Shown here: positions 54,872 to 64,000 of the stretch, piece by piece
Layout: each line of letters starts with the position of its first letter
How positions within the stretch are numbered: position 1 is the stretch's first letter
Assembly (NCBI GenBank): GCA_947069175.1
Contig: CAMTDV010000013.1
Span: forward strand, 16,383,412-16,447,411
Length of the DNA stretch: 64,000 bases
Source of the DNA: Scalesia atractyloides
Lineage: Eukaryota; Streptophyta; Magnoliopsida; Asterales; Asteraceae
Direction of reading: 5' to 3'
The notes under the pieces: generated by a model
What the model was told of the DNA's origin: nothing
The model's database searches: none
The model's input: the letters and a program-made list of their open reading frames with translations, nothing else
Made by a program: the position numbers and the translations under genes

Positions 54872-55024
54872 CAGTGGTGAATTCAGAAACTTTTTTCAGT
54901 GGGTTCGTTTTGATAGATTCTTACTAACTTTTTTAAAATCATACAAGGTTTTCACTGTTTTCCCATTTTTTTCAATCAAAGTGGGTTCATGTGAACCCAC
55001 AAAACAAGGCTGGATCCGTCACTG
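54872..55024. mobile_element. MITE with CAGTGGTGAATTCAG terminus, 8-bp TSD
   Basis: The left end CAGTGGTGAATTCAG pairs with the reverse complement of the right end CAGTGACGGATCCAG. Flanks are CTGCACAT (54,864-54,871) and CTGCACAC (55,025-55,032), 7 of 8 matching, as expected for hAT-type insertion. The copy-2 counterpart is 63,627-63,779 with the same flanks, so it pre-dates the duplication. Confidence 0.7.
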
Positions 55025-55249
55025 CTGCACACTGCTAACCTTTGATGATGTTAGTGATTAAAATACTCGAGAAACATATTTAAGAGCATATAAATTATTT
55101 CACTCGAAAAGCGTGATTAAAACTCAATTCATAGTTTTGGTATTAGGGTTTGTGGTTTGTAATTATACATACAAAACATATAATGCATGAATCAAAGGAT
55201 CGAACCAAAATTCTTTCTTGAAAATGGTAAAGTTTTATTATCTGCTTTA

Positions 55250-55587
55250 GGCCATAAATTTCTTGTCAACTCGTCTTACATTTTGAGCTTGAACTCAGAC
55301 TCTATAGGAACTCAACTTTATTGAGTTTGAGTTTGAACTCATATAAATTAAGAAAATTCCAACTTGTTCAGGCCCCGACAATTAGCGAGCCTGTGTGGCC
55401 CATACGGCCGGTTGTACTTAAAGAAATAGGGTCGGCAATCTATATAAACCACATTGCATGTTGCACAGACTTTCAAACACTCGTTTCTAAAAACACATTT
55501 ATTGTAATTTTATTTGAACAATTTATTTCCCAATTCATACTCGCACATAATTGTTGTAAGAAAAGGTCCTTGTGCTCACTCAGTTAA
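55250..55587. other. 3' flank of the HIG1-domain gene
   Basis: No other gene was seen. It probably includes the 3' UTR of the minus-strand gene that ends at 55,588. The plus-strand frame at 55,321-55,587 has no known domain. Confidence 0.4.
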
Positions 55588-56038
55588 TCATAATTTTTCG
55601 CCATAATAGATTGCGGTACCAACCATGAGTGCAACCGTTGCACCTTGGGTTACTACACGAGCTCGCATCAATGTCTGACCCAACTCCGAATTCCCTTTCT
55701 TAAAACTTATCAAACCAGCTGTCAACACCCCTGCCGTGATCAAAGCACCTGAAACACACGATTTAATTAGAAGATAGGTTTTGATAAGGTTTCTTAGGTA
55801 ATATATCATCTCTAATAATTGAGAGCCAATATTGTAATCGCCTTCATAGATTAATAAACAAGACGCAATATATGACATTTTTCACATAAACTATCAATAA
55901 TGGATGAGAAATTTGTCGATTTGCAATCATAAGGTTTGAATAGAGATTAATACCGATCGGAACGAAGGGATTCTTGACACGCTTTTTCTCTGGAAACAAG
56001 GATTCGATTTCACGGTTAGTGGCTTCCATATTCTCCAT
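55588..56038 (-). CDS. HIG1-domain mitochondrial protein (two exons)
   Basis: Small inner-mitochondrial-membrane protein of the hypoxia-induced (HIG1/RCF) family, which associates with respiratory complexes. Exon 1 is 56,038-55,954 and exon 2 is 55,748-55,588. The intron starts GTATTAAT and ends GTTTCAG, and the split Gly codon at the junction restores PFVPIGALITAG. The product is 81 residues: a hydrophilic N-terminus (MENMEATNREIESLFPEKK), TM helix about 27-44, a loop, the family motif QTLMRARVVTQ (53-63, the Q-x3-R-x-R-x3-Q pattern) and TM helix about 61-78. The length suits plant members. The unspliced frames continue into the intron and are not the product. It appears intact. Whether the duplicated segment also holds a copy beyond 64,000 cannot be seen. 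Confidence 0.9.
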
Positions 56039-56599
56039 TTACAAACCTTAAAAAAATGTCGAATCTCGCTTAATCGCAAAATGCAATACCGAGGGGAAAT
56101 CAGAATGATGATACGGATGGATCAAACTACCCCTTCCCGTTTTTGGAATTTTTGTTCTTGCCAACTTTATATGGTCACGGATCAAATAGATCTTATGTTA
56201 TGTTTAGACGTTTAGTTACAGAATTTACCCCAAGATTTGATTAGACTGTTAGTTTTCTCGTTTTAAATTAACCATATGCAACTTCCCTATTTCCCCCCTA
56301 CTTTTTATAAAACTAAAAGTATATAGTAAATTACTATTTACACTTTTTAATGATTACAATAAACCTCATCTACGTTTACCACGTCACACATTTTGTTCAT
56401 TTTACAGTATGAACAACAATTTAATTTTTTTTCAATAAGGCTATGCAAAGCGTATGAAAACAATTGGGTCTTTTTACCCTTTGATTTATGAAATAAACAA
56501 AAAGAAATATATATAAAAAGATTAACACGTCTCTAACCAAATCCACACACATCTTGCTACTCATTCCACAATTCATCACATCATCATAGTATGATCTCG
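56039..56599. other. Upstream region of the HIG1-domain gene
   Basis: Presumed 5' UTR and promoter of the minus-strand gene. No further gene was recognised. Confidence 0.4.
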
Positions 56600-56820
56600 T
56601 CAAGAGGGCATATCGGTGGTTAAGTGATTTGTTTCACAAGTAAAATGTTAAAAGTTCAAATCTTGCAGTGGATACGTGATATATTTATCTTAGAAAATCT
56701 AGAAGTTATTGTTCCAAAAAATAAACATGCTATGATGGCGAGTAATTTGGTTTGCCATAGAGCTTCAACTAGACTCATTTATATTTGCGGTTAGTATTCT
56801 ATGAAATGATAAAATCACCA
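56600..56820 (+). mobile_element. Possible tRNA-derived SINE
   Basis: An A-box-like TATCGGTGGTTAAGTG (about 56,610) and a B-box-like AGTTCAAATCTTG (about 56,653) are spaced as in a tRNA-related head and followed by a non-tRNA body. The 3' end is not clear and no flanking duplication was found. Confidence 0.4.
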
Positions 56821-56833
56821 TTTCCTTAAAAAA

Positions 56834-58248
56834 AGGTTATTGGATTTTAATAATCCTAAATTTAACCTGTTGGCTAATAATAATCCCCATTTAAAAATTC
56901 TATCCAACAATCTCAACTTATAAAAATTTGTTCTCATCGATCTTTTTCTAACTAAGGTCTAACACAGTTAGTTATATGCTGACGTAACAGCTTATTTGGC
57001 ATAACCCTTAGTAATTTGCTGAGATGGCTGCTCATGTAGCACCAGTCACCACATCCACCTCCACCACCCACCATCACCATGGTTTTTATCTAAAGGAAAA
57101 TTGGAAATAAATATCCCACCTTTTTAACTTTGGCCTAATAATAATCCCAAGTCAGTTATTAGCCGATAATAATCCGAACTCATCCATTTTTTTTTGTAAA
57201 ATAGTCGCCGCTAAAATAGCTCACGGAGTTAAGTTTTTTTTTTCCGAATTACAAACCGATGTTTTAAGGCTTTTGATCATAACAAGGATACGAGTCAATT
57301 GATGTAAAATTTACCTCGAAATTATGCTCGAAATGGCTTGATTTTTGTTAATTTGAAGTTTAAACACCCGAATTGAAGCATCGTTTTCGTGGGTTGGGGG
57401 CAGTATTTTGAGGTAAGTTTTACATCAGTCTACTCGTATCCTCGTTCTGATCAAAAGCCCTAAAACATCGGTTTATAATTCAGAAAAAAAAAACTTAACT
57501 CCGTTAAGCTATTTTAACGACGGACCATTTTACAAATATTTTTTGACCAGTTTGGATTATTATCGGCTAATAACTGACTTGAATTATTATCGGCCAAATT
57601 GAGAAAGTTGGGATTATTTAAATCCAATTTGCCTTATCTAAATATTAGGCTTGAATCTTAGAAGATCGATAAAAAGAAGTAATCAAAGGAATGTAAGCCT
57701 TTTCTTACCTTACTTACAAAATACCCAATTCCTCTTGAAGTTTTTAGGTTAAATTAACTTACCACATTTCCTTGTGCACGAAATTGGATGAGAATTTCAT
57801 AAATAGATTGGTAAAGTTTTGTTGGTTTTTCTTGGTTGTTGACGATCCACGCACGATTCCTTGTTTGTTTTTTAGGAACAAAGTATGAACTCACCCACCT
57901 TTATAAATTTTAAACCCAAAGTTATAGAATAATTCTTAATCCTTTTTGAAAAGTATGAATGTCAAATCATTCCTAAAATTGGGATGTTACAGCAGCGGCT
58001 GATGGAGTTGTTGGTGGTGTTTGAAGGAGGCGGTGGCTGATGGTAGTGATGGGTGGTGGAGGTGGATGTGGTGATGGTGCCACACACAAGTTGCCACGTA
58101 AGTATATAACTAGCTAGGTTAGACCTCAGTTAGAAGAGCATTGATGGAGACCAAATTCTTATAATTGGGATTGTTGAAGAGAATTATTTAAGTTGTGATT
58201 ATTATCGGCCAACATGTAAAACTTACGATTATTAAAATCAAATGACCC
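56834..58248. mobile_element. Outer TIR element, candidate 8-bp TSD, with a nested MITE
   Basis: The left arm (about 56,834-57,075: AGGTTATTGGATTTTAATAATC, then GTTGGCTAATAATAATC, then AGGTCTAAC, CACATCCACCTCCACCACCCA) is the inverted counterpart of the right arm (about 57,995-58,248). TTAAAAAA flanks at 56,826-56,833 and 58,249-58,256; the word is low-complexity, so this evidence is modest. No transposase ORF. A Mutator-like MITE sits inside it. Confidence 0.6.
57095..57633. mobile_element. Mutator-like fold-back MITE with exact 9-bp TSD
   Basis: The ends GGAAAATTGG and (reverse complement of the right) GGCAAATTGG lead long inverted arms through CAGTTATTAGCCGATAATAATCC and AATAGCT(C/T)A(C/A)GGAGTTAAG. 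TTATCTAAA flanks at 57,086-57,094 and 57,634-57,642, an exact 9-bp duplication. The core (57,224-57,512) is homologous to the one at 10,250-10,514. No ORF. Confidence 0.8.
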
Positions 58249-58256
58249 TTAAAAAA

Positions 58257-58903
58257 TCATCAATTCACTCCCATCCTCTCTCTCTTTTCTCTTTCTGTCC
58301 GCCACACAACGCCATCACCAACTGCCATCGGCCAAAATACCGCACAACAACACCACTACACAAACGCCAAGATCTGATATGTCCCTCTCTCAATCTTCAT
58401 AAACAGTTTCCTACCACCTCAACCATCACTTAAAACCATATTCATACCCCACCATTCATTTGGGAGCAACAAAACCACCACCATTGCTGCCTCTAAACCA
58501 GATACTTGATTTTGTGCTACACTAAACCACGAGGATGAGAAATTACTCATTGACATGGATAACGTCGATTGTTGGTGGTTGTCACATAATGTGTGGTGGA
58601 TGGTGAATGTGCAAGTCTCGGTTACATCTCACATCGAGAGGAACGACCGAGACGGTGACCTATAGGTTGGGGATAACTAGAGGAAGCTTGGCCTTCTTGT
58701 ACATCATTCTTAAAAATAATATATAAGTGAACATTAGATTCTTCTTCATAAAGAAAATGTGATACCGAAAATATATGTGATAAAGCAGTAAAGTTTAGTA
58801 TATCAAACATAGATTTCAAACTCAATAATAAATTATGTAACCATTGTGACCTCATTATACTATTATCACTTTTACTTCATAGCCTATTTTGTAAGAGGTA
58901 TAA
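58257..58903. other. Intergenic DNA, no gene seen
   Basis: CAC/CCA-rich near 58,290-58,500, otherwise AT-rich. The short frames have no known domain. Confidence 0.4.
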
Positions 58904-59061
58904 CCAAGGACGGACCTAGAGTGATAGAAGGGGTAACCTACGTTGCCTCTTGACGCTCCGACGGTAATGTAAATTTTGGAAAAAGTTAACGTTTTTTCAA
59001 TTTTGTTACCCCTTTTCATTGAAACGTTACTCTTATGCGGATTTTCTAGATCCGCCACTGG
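58904..59061. mobile_element. MITE with CCAAGGACGGACCTAGA terminus
   Basis: The left end CCAAGGACGGACCTAGA pairs with the reverse complement of the right end CCAGTGGCGGATCTAGA. TATAA words lie just outside both ends, but the exact duplication could not be fixed. It belongs to the same broad CGGACC/CGGATC-ended group as the MITEs at 54.4-55.0 kb. Confidence 0.55.
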
Positions 59062-60038
59062 ATATAACTATTCTAAATTAACACATTTTTTAATACTTAA
59101 CGTCATTTTTAGCTATATTACATGACATACAAATATAAACAATTAAGTACAAATCTAGAACATTAATTTTTATTTTCAACTTGATGAAAGGACATGCCTG
59201 ATAAATAACGTATAGTTTAGGTAATAACTAACACGCCTTCTATTAAATAACATATAAAAAAACTGTTCATGATGTAATTTTCTAAAACTTATTTATGTAT
59301 CATATTCTGTAGATTAAACAAATTAAGGTGTTTGATTTTATTTTTTTTATAATAAAGTTTAGATATTAACTTGAATAACAATATTAGGCATGTCTAATTG
59401 AATGTGATTTGATCCACGTGGTAACTGGTTATAATGTTTTGCATTTGATTTGAGCATTTGTTAACCCCATGATTAATTGCTTATAAATTGTCTGCTCTGA
59501 TATTATCTTTTAGATTTTTTAGAAGAGGGCACATATACACGTGTTGAAAATTTGACAATTAATATGTTTTAGTAAAAGTTGTATAATCATCCGAGAGGTG
59601 ATTCCATTACGTTGTTTATATGTATAAACACCTTACTAATACTATATTGTCGTTCTTTATACTTAACTTTTAATATTTCTATTATTACATTGTCATTATA
59701 ACTAATTTTATTTAATTTTTTCTTATTTTCGTAACTTATTATAAGTAGTACTTTTGAGCATATTTTTTTCGGTTTATAACTTTAATTCGATCATGCCATG
59801 TATACTTGATTTTTTTTTTCGTGAGAAACCGAAACGAAACCATTTGAATGTCGGTACCCGTATCATATTCATTTTTATGGTTTTATTGACATGACGGTAA
59901 CATTTGTTGAAAATAGAGTTGTATTCGCAATAAAGTATTTATCGTGACCTATGTGAAGGTACCATGACGAAAGGAACCAAATATTTATTTTTATAGTTTT
60001 TGCTCGACAAATATCAAATCAAACCGAAACTAATCGAA
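59062..60038. other. AT-rich DNA, no gene seen
   Basis: No gene. Part may be the body of the Helitron whose 3' end is at 60,066; its 5' end was not identified. Confidence 0.35.
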
Positions 60039-60066
60039 ACGCTGCAAAGCGTGGGTAATTCACTGG
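60039..60066 (+). mobile_element. Helitron 3' terminus
   Basis: A hairpin ACGCT-GCAA-AGCGT (60,039-60,052) is followed 10 nt later by CTGG and then T. This is the subterminal hairpin, CTRR end and T of the A|T target of Helitrons. The GGGTAATTCACTGG tail is of the plant type. The 5' end could not be located, so the element is partial. Confidence 0.5.
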
Positions 60067-60414
60067 TTTTAATATAAGTTTGGAATTGGATTTGAAATAT
60101 GTGGGGCGTTTAAAGGGCTTGGATAAAATGTGAACGGGCCCAATTGAAAAAAAAAATATAACATGAATGAGCTGCTGTTGAGTACAGGCCTTCCCTCCTC
60201 TCAGGCACTCAGCCCAACATGAATCCGCTCATGGCCGAAAAAGAAAAGTACTTGTCAGACACAAACACGAATTAAATTAGAAAAAAAAAATTATAACCAC
60301 TTCTATTATACGAGATTGGAATAAATATAATGTTATATACATACCAAAAAAAGTTATTATATTTAAAAAAAACATGCGTATTGCATGGGCTGAATATAAC
60401 GTGAATATATAATT
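60067..60414. other. Intergenic DNA, no gene seen
   Basis: AT-rich; nothing recognised. Confidence 0.4.
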
Positions 60415-60838
60415 TAAATAAATTGATTTAAAAATTAGAGAGGGGGGGGAGGGGTGGACGAGGCTTTTCGACCAAGCGATATAAATGCTCTAATTAGAAG
60501 TTACAATTTATGTGTTTCTCTACACCATAATTAATAAAAAGTCGTTATTGCTTATGCAAAACATTTTGTCTAAGACACTTAACGCGATCGAAAAGTTACC
60601 TAACAAGAATAACTCCAGAAACATGTATATATAGATTTGACATAAGTTATTATTTTACATAAGCTTAAAATACATGCTTATAACATATCAAACTTTTAAA
60701 ATGTAGTTTTAATTTACAGTTTATCAACATAACATAATTATAATGAATAATATTATTTGATGTAACAAGTATTTGATTAGTGAAAATTACGATGTGAAAC
60801 CCTAACTTGTTAAGTACGAAAAAAGGTGTTGTGACTTT
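60415..60838 (+). repeat. Segmental duplication, copy 2, left part
   Basis: Counterpart of 45,655-46,128 with small indels. It stops at GTGACTTT, where copy 1 goes on toward the UGT gene. Confidence 0.9.
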
Positions 60839-61840
60839 TGTCACACCCCGACCCGCAACGGAAAAAGAGTCGGGGCATAATTGGGTTATCACCAAAGCTC
60901 ATGATGTTTACTAAAATGTTTCATATTTATTAAATTCAAATTACAACTTAAATATCCAAATCAAAATTCATACAATTACAAGGAAATGAGACTATGTAAA
61001 TAATTCAAAGCTTAAACTGATTTATTCTTCTAGCCTTCCTATGTGTTTTTCTTGCCTCAGCTGGATCACCTGTATCATGTGTAAAACGGGGGATATTTTG
61101 GGTCAACAAAAGTTGGCGAGTGAACCTTGATAAAACATTGTTATTAATTTCTTGTTTTATTTAATATGGAAAATTTATGCAATAATCACATGTGAGCAAA
61201 CATATATAAGTAAACAAACACAAACCACTTTGAATGAGTATATGATATGAATGATGATGAATGTGAGATCAAGGCTCAATCAAACGGAGCCGATCTTATG
61301 AGGCACCTGATGCTCAACCCGTCTTCCACGGGGAACTGATGGGCCTAATGAAATGCGTGCACTGAAAATGATAAATCCAAACTACATATAATCCACACAC
61401 AATTGATACACATTTGATCACGGATATGATGGATCCACAAGTGTTTAAATATAATAAAAATTAAACGACACATGATACACCCCAAAACATGATTAAAACG
61501 GGGAATTAATAGAGATTCACTCACATTGGGTGCGTTCTTTGATGACATTGGATGCGCACGAAATTTAGGATTTGATCGACGAGAGAAAAACTAACCTAAA
61601 GTAATAACGAAATGATTCGGTAAATAAATGGATCTTATTTGGGATTAATATTTTTATTTATTACTCTTAATGGAATTTTTAGATTTATCTTTGTGAGTTT
61701 AAGGTAATTTTCTAACTTTAAAAATCTTATTTTTTAAGTATTTTTAAATGATTTTTCAATTAAATAACTAAAAAGGAAAATAAAAAAAAATGTTGACTTT
61801 TGACCGTTGACCGTTGACCGGTCGGACTGTGTTTAATTAT

Positions 61841-61918
61841 GCGCTGAGTGAGGTTCGAACTCGGGACCTCTCGTATAAGTGCACGCAGCTCTACCAACTG
61901 AGCTACGTGTCTAACCCG
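61841..61918 (-). other. tRNA-like cassette D in the diverged LTR
   Basis: The minus strand keeps GGGTTAGACACGTAGCTCAG, TTGGTAGAGC and the B-box region GAGTTCGAACCTC. The D-arm is intact relative to the 18,155 copy, while the anticodon region differs. Confidence 0.65.
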
Positions 61919-62001
61919 AAATATTCTCTGTTTTAATTATATATATATATACTAATTAACTTTAACCTTATTTATTTTTATTAAAAAGTTTCATAAATTG
62001 C

Positions 62002-62088
62002 CAACCCGGTTTAGGTATCCAGAGTCGAACTCGCGCTCTTCAGTTTACGTGCACACAGCCCAACCAGTTGGGCTGTGTGTCTAACCTG
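62002..62088 (-). other. tRNA-like cassette C in the diverged LTR, compensated stem
   Basis: The minus strand has GTTAGACACACAGCCC, AACTGGTT and GGGCTGTGTG. The 10-bp stem CACACAGCCC/GGGCTGTGTG is perfect although the GTCC/GGAC of the other LTRs has become GCCC/GGGC, a change on both sides. The B-box-like part is GAGTTCGACTCTG. Confidence 0.65.
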
Positions 62089-62175
62089 TTTATATACTGA
62101 ATTATATTATATTTATATACATGTTGAAGGATGATCTGAATAGGTTTTAAAAAGGATTGGTTTTATTTCTTAAAG

Positions 62176-62256
62176 TCGGTAACATGTGCGATTCGAACTC
62201 AGGACGTGCGTGTTATGTTGCACACAGTCCACCGCTGGACTGTGTGTGTAACCCGG
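62176..62256 (-). other. tRNA-like cassette B in the diverged LTR
   Basis: The minus strand has CCGGGTTACACACACAGTCC, AGCGGT and GGACTGTGTG, then GAGTTCGAATCGC. The stem is identical to the other LTRs; the linker is not. Confidence 0.65.
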
Positions 62257-62735
62257 TTAAATATCCGGTTTTAATTAAACTAATACACATTTCTCAACTT
62301 CGTCTTCTTCGCTTAACAATACAGAACAGTGAAATCCGACTGTTCTGTTTACTTGATCTTAACTTATACTTGATTGAAATGAAAAGAGAAATTAAATGAC
62401 ATGGTATACCAGAACGGCGAGTTTGCTTCAGGTTTTGCGGCAAGGTCTCGTCGGCTCCGATCCGCGGATTCCGGCTGAGGGAAACTGTTTGCCAGTTTTG
62501 ATTACTGTGTTGAGTAATTAGGTTACTAATCGAGAGATAGCAAGAAAAGTTTAGATGATTGTACCGTCTGAAGACAATCGCGGTTTTCCGTTCAGCGATT
62601 CCGGCGAAATTGAAATTTCCGGCGACGTGCTCTGGAAGGATTAAAGTTTCGAAAGAGAGTGCGATTTTGAGCGAAAAGGTTACCAGAGGTTTGGGTGGGT
62701 ATTTATAAGGAAGAACAGGGTTCGAATCGCACAGG

Positions 62736-64000
62736 GTTATACGGTACATCCGAATATCTTATTGGACGGTTGGATGCACAGGAGGACTCATTCGGATTCA
62801 AAAGTTTGTGAGGTCGTTTGGAATTCCAAACTTAAGAGCGTCTTCGTCTCACGTGATGTAGCAATGTCTTGATTTCTGGACTCACCTCATGGACACAACC
62901 TTGGGTTGGAGGAGGTGGCTCGGTGTGTAAAAATCCGCCTCAAGTCCCCAATGGACCGAGGATGGTGGTGATCACACTCAAACCATTTTTTAAAATATAT
63001 TTTTATAGAAAAATGGAGCACCACAAACCATTTTTAATATTTATTATTTATAGAAAAATAGACTCTGAAGTGAAGGTTCGGGTTTGGAAAAAAGAAAATG
63101 GAAGGTTTTGAGTTTGGAGTTCTGGAAGGATGTTGCATGTGGAGGTGAAGTTCTGAACACCAATCCAGTGGTTCACATTGAAGAAGATGCTCTAAAAGAA
63201 TGAGTGATTATAAGCAGGGGCGGACCCAGGTTATACCATGGGTTGAAAGCCGTATTTCTTGAAATAAAATTTAGTGTATTTTTTAGGCAAAAAACCTAAA
63301 CGCACCATTTGAAAATATGTTTGAACCACTCTTTCACATCCCAAGCAAATAAATTCTGAGTTCGTCACTTATCGTAAGGCACTCTCATACACAAAAAATA
63401 TATATCGAGCCAAATAAAAGTTTAGCAATTTCTTTACTTAAAATAAAGAGAATAGATAACCATTAATAAATTATTTATACAAAAGAAAAAATAAAACTTT
63501 CCCGACATATAACATGCTAATTATAAATAATAAAAAAATTAAATGTCAATTGGTTTAGCCAATCATACATATTGCATATATAGTTTGGTAATTTCAATGT
63601 TGTTTGTTATTCGGTTTTCTGCACATCAGTGGTGAATTCAGAAACTTTTTTCAGTGGGTTCGTTTTGATAGATTCTTACTAACTTTTATAAAATCATACA
63701 AGGTTTTCACTGTTTCCCATTTTTTTTCAATCAAAGTGGGTTCATGTGAACCCACAAAACAGGGCTGGATCCGTCACTGCTGCACACTGCTAACCTTTGG
63801 TGATGTTAGTGATTAAAATACTCGAGAAACATATTTAAGAGCATATACATTATTTCACTCGAAAAGCGTGATTAAAACTCAATTCATAGTTTTGGTATTA
63901 GGGTTTGTGGTTTGTAATTATAATACAAAACATATAATGCATGAATCAAAGGATCGACCAAAATTCTTTCTTGAAAATGGTTAAGTTTTATTATCTGCTT
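62736..64000 (+). repeat. Segmental duplication, copy 2, right part (with copia empty site)
   Basis: From GGGTTATACGGTACATCC on it matches copy 1 at 48,800-48,809 joined to 53,971-55,249. It holds the same two MITEs (63,217-63,371 and 63,627-63,779) and runs off the window. Confidence 0.9.

Larger units (their letters stand above)
53966..55249 (+). repeat. Segmental duplication, copy 1, right part
   Basis: Matches 62,740-64,000 at very high identity from TACGGTACATCCGAATATC to GAAAATGGTAAAGTTTTATTATCTGC. Small indels differ (for example copy 1 has an extra AACCAAAACCCCAGACCATT near 54,806-54,826). ORFs shared by both copies (54,095-54,337; 54,849-55,061) show no known domain, and one is covered by a MITE, so they are not called as genes. 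Confidence 0.9.
60839..62735 (-). mobile_element. Truncated, diverged LTR of the tRNA-cassette gypsy family
   Basis: The plus strand starts TGTCACACCCCGACCCGC, the reverse complement of the gypsy LTR 3' end, and follows the LTR backwards (ATAATTGGGTTATCACCAAAGCTCATGA; GATCAAGGCTCAATCAAACGGAG). It passes cassettes D, C and B, then sequence like 17,400-17,640. It ends near a B-box-like GGTTCGAATCGC where cassette A should be, so the LTR 5' end is missing. It is more diverged than the pair at 16.7-27.6 kb. No second LTR or internal region follows. ACTTT precedes the intact end. Confidence 0.8.

Noticed and set aside
55588..55878. 96-codon single-exon reading of the HIG1 gene
   Set aside because: The first part is intron read-through. 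Splicing at 55,954/55,748 gives a continuous HIG1 protein with the N-terminal exon.

Overview
This window is nuclear DNA of a flowering plant, most likely a eudicot. The evidence is a spliced plant-type HIG1-domain gene, a family-1 UDP-glycosyltransferase with a plant PSPG box, plant Ty3/gypsy (chromodomain-bearing) and Ty1/copia retrotransposons, TRIM/Cassandra-type elements, Helitron termini and many MITEs in very AT-rich DNA. The repeat families resemble those I associate with Asteraceae, but that is an impression and not a proof. Only two ordinary host genes are visible: a UGT (UGT90A-like) at 47.1-48.6 kb on the plus strand and a two-exon HIG1-domain mitochondrial protein gene at 55.6-56.0 kb on the minus strand. 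Almost everything else is transposon-derived.

Layout. 0-1.7 kb: probable end of a minus-strand LTR. 4.1-4.9 kb: fold-back element. 5.3-9.1 kb: decayed LINE on the minus strand. 10.1-12.1 kb: a fold-back MITE, a hAT element nested in another TIR element, and a tRNA-derived SINE. About 15-29 kb: an old inverted-repeat element split by a complete Tekay/Del-like gypsy retrotransposon (16,706-27,568, TSD ATCCA) whose 2.7-kb LTRs carry four tRNA-like cassettes each. 29.1-30.6 kb: two nested TIR elements. 30.86-37.19 kb: a composite insertion flanked by ACTTT, made of a Cassandra-like LTR with an antisense 5S-like segment, a 3.39-kb solo LTR (TSD TATAG), LTR-like fragments and a 443-bp TRIM. 37.2-41.1 kb: a diverged tandem repeat and a run of MITEs in (TA)n. 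41.17-44.79 kb: a Helitron on the minus strand carrying a kinesin-4-like exon. 45.7-55.3 kb: a segment with the UGT gene and a very young copia element (48,810-53,965, TSD TACGG). 55.6-56.0 kb: the HIG1 gene. 56.8-58.2 kb: nested fold-back elements. 60.4-64 kb: a second copy of the UGT-flanking segment, in which the UGT interval is replaced by a truncated, inverted relative of the tRNA-cassette LTR and in which the copia empty site is preserved.

How the parts relate. Insertions can be ordered by nesting and target-site duplications. The copia element post-dates the segmental duplication because copy 2 keeps the uninterrupted TACGG site. The gypsy and copia elements have nearly identical or identical LTRs but broken coding regions, so each probably moved with proteins supplied by other copies. 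The most unusual feature is the set of ordered tRNA-like cassettes inside the gypsy LTRs. They are retained in the same order in a third, diverged LTR at 60.8-62.7 kb, where stem changes are compensated. All identities and similarities were judged by eye; no alignment or database search was run.
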